Below, piece after piece: positions 58,848-64,000 of a stretch of 64,000 nucleotides of DNA; within the stretch, counting starts at the first letter, position 1, and each line of letters starts with the position of its first letter. Source of the DNA: an uncultured Clostridia bacterium (GTDB lineage Bacteria > Bacillota > Clostridia > Christensenellales > Aristaeellaceae); assembly GCA_934636105.1 (NCBI GenBank), contig CAKTZR010000001.1, forward strand, positions 186,001 to 250,000, read 5' to 3'. The translations under genes were made by a program, and so were the position numbers. The notes under the pieces are model-generated. The model was not told where the DNA came from. It searched no databases and saw only the letters and a program-made list of their open reading frames with translations.

Positions 58848-59825
58848 ATGAAAAAATTGTATTTTTCCACGTTTGTTGAAGGCCTTGAGAAACCCGTCGA
58901 AGCAATGCTGCACAAGGAAGGCGGCGTTGCAGTTGAGCGTGTGCTCAGCGGCGCGGCACTTTATCGCAGCGTGCGGGAACCGTCGTTTTCTTACCTGCAT
59001 CAGACGTTTCAGGTGCTGTTTCAGATGAAGCCGATGGCCAACGTCAACGACGCGGTTCGCCGCCTGCTCTCCACGGGCGGCTGGCTGGATCGCTTCCCGT
59101 ATGAGGAGACGCAGGGCAAAAAATTCCGCATCGTCACCGCGCAGGACGATCATCTGGTCAGCGCAAACATGCGCTATGTGGATATGCTGGAAAAGGCCAT
59201 CTGTGAGCACACCGGTATGCACACCTATCGCGAACGTCCGGATGTTGAGCTGTGGGTGCTCTGCCGTCCGGAGGCCGCTTATTTCCTATGGCGTGTCGGC
59301 AAGCGCGCGCCCAAGCAGGAAGGCCAGCTTCGTTCGGATGTCTGCGCTGTTGCGGCGTTCCTTGCACACAGCGGCGCCAAGAACGCCGCTATTCTCGGCT
59401 GCACAGGCAGCGCTCTGCCTGCGGCCGTAAAAGCCTCCGGCGTTCGCACATTAACCTGCGTCTGTCCGGATCGCGCAACGGCCAAATTAATTGAAAGCAA
59501 GGTCAGCGGTACGCGGGCCTATGAGGGCTCCAGCGGTTATACGGATTTAGCCGATTCCAGCCAAAGCGCCGTGCTGATGTATCTCCCGGTTAAGGCAGAA
59601 AAAACAGAGCGCCTGGAAAGCGATCTGCGCAATGCGCTGTTCGAAGCGCGTCGTGTGCTTGAGCCGGAAGGCCGCATTATTGTGATCGCCGCGCTTGCTC
59701 ACGCGGAAAGCACGCTGCGCAAAACGCAGGGTGTTCGTGTGCTCGGCCGTTATCCGCTCACGCTGAGCGGACAGAAGAGCGCTATTTGGGTCATGGAAAA
59801 TACCCCCGTGAGCGACGAAGCGTGA
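58848..59825 (+). CDS. Methyltransferase-fold protein, THUMP/RlmL-like, with degenerate catalytic motif
   Basis: 325-residue protein resembling class I RNA methyltransferases of the THUMP type. The N-terminal half (YFSTFVEGLEKPVEAMLHKE) looks like the ferredoxin-like/THUMP part. AAILGCTGSALPAAVKASG occupies the SAM-binding position and RVLEPEGRIIVIAAL a later Rossmann strand. The [D/N]PP[Y/F/W] motif expected after strand 4 is replaced by LMYLPVKAE, so catalysis is doubtful. The ATG at 58848 follows AGGGGATTATTG. Confidence 0.6.
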   Translation: MKKLYFSTFVEGLEKPVEAMLHKEGGVAVERVLSGAALYRSVREPSFSYLHQTFQVLFQMKPMANVNDAVRRLLSTGGWLDRFPYEETQGKKFRIVTAQDDHLVSANMRYVDMLEKAICEHTGMHTYRERPDVELWVLCRPEAAYFLWRVGKRAPKQEGQLRSDVCAVAAFLAHSGAKNAAILGCTGSALPAAVKASGVRTLTCVCPDRATAKLIESKVSGTRAYEGSSGYTDLADSSQSAVLMYLPVKAEKTERLESDLRNALFEARRVLEPEGRIIVIAALAHAESTLRKTQGVRVLGRYPLTLSGQKSAIWVMENTPVSDEA

Positions 59826-59847
59826 AAAGGGGCGAACGGATCGCAAC

Positions 59848-61074
59848 ATGAGCACCAAGAAAAGAAAAAAGAAAAAGAATAGGCGGCATTCCGTTCTTGT
59901 ACCCGTTATCCTGATTTTGATTGTGGCTGTCGTTATCGGCGTGGCTGTTTGGCAGCTGCGCGGCACATTCAAATCGAATGCGACAACAGCGAAAGCTGTC
60001 GCCCGAACGATGGGCAATTCCTATTCCGGAACTGTCGTCGTGGCGCGCAACGAACGGCTTTTTGAAACCGAAAACAAAACCAGCATTGATTTTGTCGCCG
60101 CAGAGGGCAGTCATGTCAGCCGTTCCGGCGTCATCTGCAAGGTGTATTCGTCGGGCTATAATCAGACAGAAATCAATCGTTTGGAAACCTATCGTCAGGA
60201 AATTCAGTCTTACCATGTGAGTACGGTATTCAGTTCCTATGTGGATGCGGCGCTGGATAGTGAAAATAACGAGATCGCCAACCTTGCGCAGCAGGTGCGC
60301 ACGTTGGTTCAGGGGCGTGGCGTCGGCAGTTTGAGCAATCTGGAAAAGCAGCTCAGCAGTTCGCTGACGGTTCGAAAGAACTATCTGAAGCAGAAATATC
60401 CGGATGATCAGACGCTTTCCGAATTGTATAAAGTTGAAAATGACCAGCTCAAGAAAATTGAAAGCTGGACGACAACGTACACGGCGTCGGAAGATTGTAT
60501 CGTCAGCTTTTATACGGATGGATATGAAAACAGCGTCAATTCGACAACGTACAGCACGCTGAATCCCAGCGATGTGCGGGCTGTTATCCGCGGCGCGGCA
60601 CCGGAACAATCCACAGTGTCGCGCGGCAGCGATCCGATTTTCCGCACGGTGATTGAAGATGAATGGTATGCGCTGTTCATCTGTCAGGATCGCGACTGGA
60701 ATCCGGTCGTAGGCGAGACCTATCAGATGCAGCTGACGGGCTTTGACGATTACATCATCCCTGCGGAGGTCGTTTCCTTTACCCGTATCGGAAGCGATTT
60801 GCTGCTTCGCATGCACGTGGCGCAGAGCGTGGAACCGGTGCTGAACATCCGCACCTGCGGCGCTTCCGTCGGCGATTTCGTCACCGGATTCAGCGTCCCC
60901 ATCAATGCGCTTTATACGATGGATAACGCAATCGGCGTTGTGGTGGCGGACGGCGGCGCGCAGACGTTTGTCGGTGTCACGGTGATTTCCTATCCGGATG
61001 CGGATACGGCTTTTGTCCGTCCCATTCTGGACGGTTCGCCTTTGACCGACGGGAAAACGATTCTGCTCTTTTGA
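59848..61074 (+). CDS. HlyD-like membrane-anchored protein
   Basis: 408-residue protein with a very basic N terminus (KKRKKKKNRRH), one transmembrane segment (about 17-36), and an extracytoplasmic part. That part has a lipoyl-like half (SGTVVVARNERLFETENK, EGSHVSRSGVICKVYSSGY), a helical segment (about 105-205) and a beta-rich C-terminal domain. This matches the adaptor fold of HlyD family proteins. No ABC transporter adjoins it. It lies directly upstream of yggS-sepF, where similar genes occur in clostridia, which suggests an envelope or division link (inference). Confidence 0.7.
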   Translation: MSTKKRKKKKNRRHSVLVPVILILIVAVVIGVAVWQLRGTFKSNATTAKAVARTMGNSYSGTVVVARNERLFETENKTSIDFVAAEGSHVSRSGVICKVYSSGYNQTEINRLETYRQEIQSYHVSTVFSSYVDAALDSENNEIANLAQQVRTLVQGRGVGSLSNLEKQLSSSLTVRKNYLKQKYPDDQTLSELYKVENDQLKKIESWTTTYTASEDCIVSFYTDGYENSVNSTTYSTLNPSDVRAVIRGAAPEQSTVSRGSDPIFRTVIEDEWYALFICQDRDWNPVVGETYQMQLTGFDDYIIPAEVVSFTRIGSDLLLRMHVAQSVEPVLNIRTCGASVGDFVTGFSVPINALYTMDNAIGVVVADGGAQTFVGVTVISYPDADTAFVRPILDGSPLTDGKTILLF

Positions 61075-61091
61075 TACGAGGGGGATTTACC

Positions 61092-61814
61092 ATGGATCAG
61101 CAACTTTGTGCGCGGGTCGCGGGTATTCGCAGACGGCTGGACGCCGCTGCGCTTGAGCGTTGGGGACGTGCACCGGAAATCATCGCGGTGAGTAAAACCG
61201 TGTCCGCGCCGCAAGTCAACGAGGTTAAAGAAACGGGTATTTCGCATCTGGGTGAAAATCGCGTGCAGGAAATTCTTGAAAAACTGCCTTATTTGGACGC
61301 GTCCTTTCAAATTGATCTCATTGGACGGTTGCAAATCAACAAGGTTAAATATATAATAGACAAGGTCGCCATGATTCAGTCGTTGGATCGGGAAAACCTG
61401 GCGCAGGAAATTGACCGTCGGGCGCAGCAGCATGGGCTTCGCATGCCGGTGCTCATTCAGGTGAATATCGGCAATGAGCCGCAGAAAGGCGGCATAGCCG
61501 TGGAGGATATGCTGTCCTTTGCGCGGTATGCCGCCGCATTGTCCGGCCTTGAGCTTCGAGGACTGATGGCGGTTATGCCGGATTTGCGCGATGAAGATGT
61601 GTTGCGTCCCTATTTCAAGCGTATGCGCGAGTTGTTTGAGCAGCTTCAAAGCGAAGCGATTGCCGGAACAAAAATCGAAGAGCTTTCCATGGGCATGTCC
61701 GGCGATTATGAATTGGCTGCGCAGGAAGGCGCAACCCATGTGCGCATCGGTTCGGCCATTTTCGGCGCACGGGTCTATCAAGAGAATGATCTCAAGGGGG
61801 AAACACGTTCATGA
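61092..61814 (+). CDS. YggS/YlmE-family PLP-binding protein
   Basis: PLP homeostasis protein of the YggS family, 240 residues; fold-type III barrel without known catalytic activity. The PLP Lys lies in IIAVSKTVSAPQVNE and HLGENRVQEILEK is the family signature. SMGMSGDYELAAQEGATHVR binds the PLP phosphate. The start at 61092 follows GAGGGGGATTTACC. The stop overlaps sepF by 4 bases, the conserved ylmE-sepF arrangement of Gram-positive bacteria. Confidence 0.93.
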   Translation: MDQQLCARVAGIRRRLDAAALERWGRAPEIIAVSKTVSAPQVNEVKETGISHLGENRVQEILEKLPYLDASFQIDLIGRLQINKVKYIIDKVAMIQSLDRENLAQEIDRRAQQHGLRMPVLIQVNIGNEPQKGGIAVEDMLSFARYAAALSGLELRGLMAVMPDLRDEDVLRPYFKRMRELFEQLQSEAIAGTKIEELSMGMSGDYELAAQEGATHVRIGSAIFGARVYQENDLKGETRS

Positions 61815-62410
61815 ATTTTTTGAAAACGTTGTCTGAAAAGCTCGGCTTCATGACCGACGAGAGCGATGACGACCGCGATGAGGAAGAGCTTGACGATAGC
61901 GAAATTCAGGATGATGAAGAAGACGACGAGGAAGAAGATGCCCGTCCGTCTCGTTTTTCCCTGAATAATCCGTTTAACAAGAATAAAAAGCAGGCTGCAT
62001 CGCCTCGCCGCAAGCCCGTCGTGGAAGAAGACGATGAGGACGAAGAAGAAGATGAACCGCCGGTTCGTCGTCAAGCCCGTCACAGCAACGTCATTCATGA
62101 TTCGCGGATGGATCCGCGCGCGGCTGAAGAAGCGCAGTATACGCACTGCGAACGGATCGTCAATGTCCGCCAAATCGAAGAATGCCGCGAAATCATCAAG
62201 TACCTGCTTCGTGGGGAGAGCGTTCTGCTCAACTTGGAAAATATCGATCCCAAAGATTGCGGGCGTGTGGTGGATTTGCTCAGCGGCGCGGCGTTCGCCC
62301 TTCAGGGCCGGATGCTGAAAGTGGCACATCTCTCGTATCTGCTTGCGCCTGAAAACGTTGAAGTCATCGAAGAAGACGTCTATGCCGCCAGTCGTATGCG
62401 GTATCGGTAA
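61811..62410 (+). CDS. sepF: Cell-division protein SepF
   Basis: Membrane anchor of FtsZ and organiser of the Z ring. 199 residues: N-terminal amphipathic helix (MNFLKTLSEKLGFM) for membrane binding, a long very acidic, Arg/Pro-containing linker (about 17-90), and the C-terminal beta domain (VNVRQIEECREIIKYLLRGE, DPKDCGRVVDLLSGAAFALQ). The acidic linker is longer than in many SepF proteins (Bacillus subtilis SepF is about 150 residues). Confidence 0.93.
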   Translation: MNFLKTLSEKLGFMTDESDDDRDEEELDDSEIQDDEEDDEEEDARPSRFSLNNPFNKNKKQAASPRRKPVVEEDDEDEEEDEPPVRRQARHSNVIHDSRMDPRAAEEAQYTHCERIVNVRQIEECREIIKYLLRGESVLLNLENIDPKDCGRVVDLLSGAAFALQGRMLKVAHLSYLLAPENVEVIEEDVYAASRMRYR

Positions 62411-62416
62411 ACCGTG

Positions 62417-63154
62417 ATGGAAGACAATCAACGCACATTCGAATTTGCAGCGCGCTTTGCCTGTGAAAAAGGCATTGTGCGCTATACGCGTTTTCTGGAC
62501 CCCATGCAGGAAATGGCTGCCATGCAAATTGCGCAGGAGCGCGGCGCAGGCTTTGAAGCATGGGGCGGATATGAAACGGCTGAACGCAAAATCGGCTGTT
62601 TTCTTCCGTGGGGCGAGCACGCGGCGCATGATGATTTTCCGCTGGTCACGCTGCATTCCCGCTTTTCTTCCAAATTTTGTTCGCTTTCGCATCGCGATCT
62701 TCTTGGCGCTTTTATGGCTTTGGGCTTGACAAGAGACTCTATTGGCGATATTATCATAGTAGATTCTGATATCTATCTGTTTGTCACGGCTCAAACGGCG
62801 GATTTTATTGCGCAAAGCATGAACAGTGCCGGAAAAGTACCGCTGCATTTCCAATCCGTAAACGGTGAAGTCCGGATTCCCGAACCGAAGGGCACATGCT
62901 TCCACGATACGCTCGGTTCGCTGCGTCTTGACGCGGTGATCGCGGCGGCGTATCGGCTTTCAAGAAGCGAAGCCAGCGATATGATCCGTGCCGGATTGAT
63001 TAAGCTCAATCATATTCCGTGTGAGCGGGTAGATAAATCCGTTGAGGAGGGTACAATGCTCTCTGTACGGGGAAAAGGCAGAGTCAAGCTGCAAAAGGTT
63101 GAAGGATTAACGCGTAAACAACGCATCGGAGTCACTTTTTTCCGATACGAATAA
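62417..63154 (+). CDS. ylmH: YlmH-like RNA-binding protein with S4 domain
   Basis: 245-residue protein with the two-part YlmH architecture: an N-terminal region (ARFACEKGIVRYTRFLDPMQ, RDLLGAFMALGLTRDSIGDI) and a C-terminal S4 RNA-binding domain (about 180-245; SLRLDAVIAAAYRLSRSEAS, AGLIKLNH). YlmH relatives bind ribosomal/tRNA complexes. A GTG at 62414 just before the ATG is an alternative start; no clear ribosome site is present for either. The ylmG gene often found between sepF and ylmH is missing. Confidence 0.9.
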   Translation: MEDNQRTFEFAARFACEKGIVRYTRFLDPMQEMAAMQIAQERGAGFEAWGGYETAERKIGCFLPWGEHAAHDDFPLVTLHSRFSSKFCSLSHRDLLGAFMALGLTRDSIGDIIIVDSDIYLFVTAQTADFIAQSMNSAGKVPLHFQSVNGEVRIPEPKGTCFHDTLGSLRLDAVIAAAYRLSRSEASDMIRAGLIKLNHIPCERVDKSVEEGTMLSVRGKGRVKLQKVEGLTRKQRIGVTFFRYE

Positions 63155-63187
63155 AATAAGGTTGAACCGCTGAAAGGAGCTTCTCCC

Positions 63188-63718
63188 ATGGCTATTACTC
63201 TCGATACGATCGTCAACAAGGTCTTCAAGGTTGTCAAGAATGGCTATGATAACAATGAAGTTGAAAGTTTTCTCGATGAAATTCTGGAAGAAATGGAAAA
63301 TCGCGAGGCCGAGACCAACAAGCTCAAGGAGCAGGTCGCTCAGCTGACGGCCGAGCTGAATCAGGCTCGCGCCGATCTTCAGGCTGCAAAGTCCGCTCAG
63401 CCCGTTGCAGCGCCTGCGCCTGTCGCCGCGCCCGTTCAAGAGGATCGCCATTCCAGCGAGAGCTTTGAGCTGGTGCTCAGCAAAGCGAAGGGCGCATATG
63501 AGGAAATCGTCTCTGCGGCCGATACCCGCGCAGCAGAAATCATCAATAAGGCCAATCAGGACGCCGCTTCGATTCGTTCCGACGCGCAGAGCAAGATTGC
63601 CGATCTGACCAACCAGTTGACTGCGCTGCGCAAGCAGACCGGTGAATATTACAATTCCCTCAAGAAGATCACCGATGCGCAGACCGCTTCCATGGAGCAG
63701 ATCAAGCGCCTGCTGTAA
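63188..63718 (+). CDS. divIVA: DivIVA-family polar/septal scaffold protein
   Basis: Coiled-coil protein that senses membrane curvature and recruits division or growth factors. 176 residues: N-terminal lipid-binding domain (VNKVFKVVKNGYDNNEVESF), a first coiled coil (about 28-70), an Ala/Pro-rich break (SAQPVAAPAPVAAPVQ), and a second coiled coil to the C terminus. Ribosome site GAAAGGAGCTTCTCCC. It closes the yggS-sepF-ylmH-divIVA cluster. Confidence 0.93.
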   Translation: MAITLDTIVNKVFKVVKNGYDNNEVESFLDEILEEMENREAETNKLKEQVAQLTAELNQARADLQAAKSAQPVAAPAPVAAPVQEDRHSSESFELVLSKAKGAYEEIVSAADTRAAEIINKANQDAASIRSDAQSKIADLTNQLTALRKQTGEYYNSLKKITDAQTASMEQIKRLL

Positions 63719-63729
63719 AATTCCGCAAG

Positions 63730-63751
63730 GCAGGGGAGCACCCTGCTTTTT
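63730..63751 (+). terminator. Terminator after divIVA
   Basis: GCAGGG (63730-63735) pairs with CCCTGC (63741-63746) around GAGCA, followed by TTTTTC. Confidence 0.85.
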
Positions 63752-63816
63752 CTATATTCAAAGGAATAGTACGTCTCGCTTTCGTCATGCTAAGCTGAAA
63801 GAGGGCGGTGTGTCCT

Positions 63817-64000
63817 TTGTCTGAACTTGACGATCCGCTTGAGCGTATTTCCAGGCAGCTGGATGAAATTGAAAAGCGTCTTCCGCCTCGTTCCGTATGG
63901 AAGCACCGTCTGCTGGCCGATTTGGCCAGCGGCGCGGCAAGGGGCGTAGGATTTTCCATCGGTTTCACGGTGCTTGGCGCTTTGCTTTTATATGTATTGC
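63817..64000 (+). CDS. DUF5665-like small membrane protein (3' end missing)
   Basis: An open frame runs from a TTG at 63817 to the window end. The 61 visible residues show an acidic helical start (LDDPLERISRQLDEIEKRLP), then HRLLADLASGAARGVGFSIG and the beginning of a membrane segment (FTVLGALLLYVL). The GAARGVGFSIGFTVLGA pattern is that of small DUF5665-type clostridial proteins of unknown function. Ribosome site GAGGGCGGTG is 12 or so bases upstream, so the start is uncertain. Confidence 0.65.
   Translation, partial: MSELDDPLERISRQLDEIEKRLPPRSVWKHRLLADLASGAARGVGFSIGFTVLGALLLYVL

Overview
The window looks like chromosomal DNA of an anaerobic, spore-forming member of the Clostridia (Bacillota) with moderately high GC. 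Support comes from an Rnf complex in clostridial order (rnfG-E-A-B, rnfC/D presumably upstream), a complete F-type ATP synthase operon, a spoIIAA-AB-sigF operon with a YlbJ-like gene, ctsR-clpC, a divIVA/sepF/ylmH cluster, strong promoters with extended -10 boxes, and GC-rich hairpins followed by T runs. I see no rRNA, tRNA, CRISPR array, insertion sequence or prophage. Genus cannot be fixed from the sequence; a Christensenellales/Oscillospirales-like anaerobe is a guess.

Layout. 1-3.7 kb: end of the rnf operon, with a multi-FMN RnfG and an RnfB carrying seven [4Fe-4S] motifs. 3.8-11.4 kb: glyA, a cysteine desulfurase, an HflX with an N-terminal JAMM-type metalloprotease motif, two overlapping VanY-type carboxypeptidases, a cyclase-family hydrolase and galE. 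11.4-17 kb: an ECF sigma factor with a membrane partner, then on the minus strand an ABC-F ATPase, udk and a UMF1-type MFS transporter. 17-20 kb: ctsR and a ClpC lacking the usual M-domain, behind a clear CtsR operator. 20.2-25.9 kb: a Wzy-like membrane protein, the MrfA/MrfB repair pair and a TPR protein. 26-31.3 kb: clpB, a SprT-like protein, an XRE-S24 regulator (all minus) and an FRG-domain protein. 31.4-37 kb: a Ugp/Mal-type carbohydrate ABC importer with an intracellular nucleotide-pyrophosphatase/phosphodiesterase-like enzyme in its operon. 37.2-44.1 kb: atpI-B-E-F-H-A-G-D-C. 44.2-49 kb: a class A PBP, spoIIAA-spoIIAB-sigF and a convergent YlbJ-like gene. 49.1-55 kb: a YebC regulator, a GT2 glycosyltransferase, rsmA, a secreted DUF6273-type protein and a secreted PIG-L deacetylase/phosphodiester-glycosidase fusion. 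55-57.6 kb (minus): an S-component-like membrane protein, thiT behind a TPP riboswitch, and argF. 57.8-64 kb: a shikimate-kinase-like protein, a NUDIX hydrolase, a degenerate methyltransferase, a HlyD-like protein, yggS-sepF-ylmH-divIVA and the start of a DUF5665-like gene.

How it fits together. Rnf oxidises ferredoxin and exports Na+ (or H+). The ATP synthase c subunit carries the Na+ ligand set, including a second carboxylate in helix 1, so the two complexes plausibly form one Na+ circuit. CtsR probably controls clpC, and possibly clpB. Most other genes are housekeeping. The least ordinary features are the flavin-repeat RnfG, the JAMM-HflX fusion, the M-domain-less ClpC without mcsA/mcsB, the phosphodiesterase inside the sugar importer operon, and the PIG-L/NAGPA fusion.
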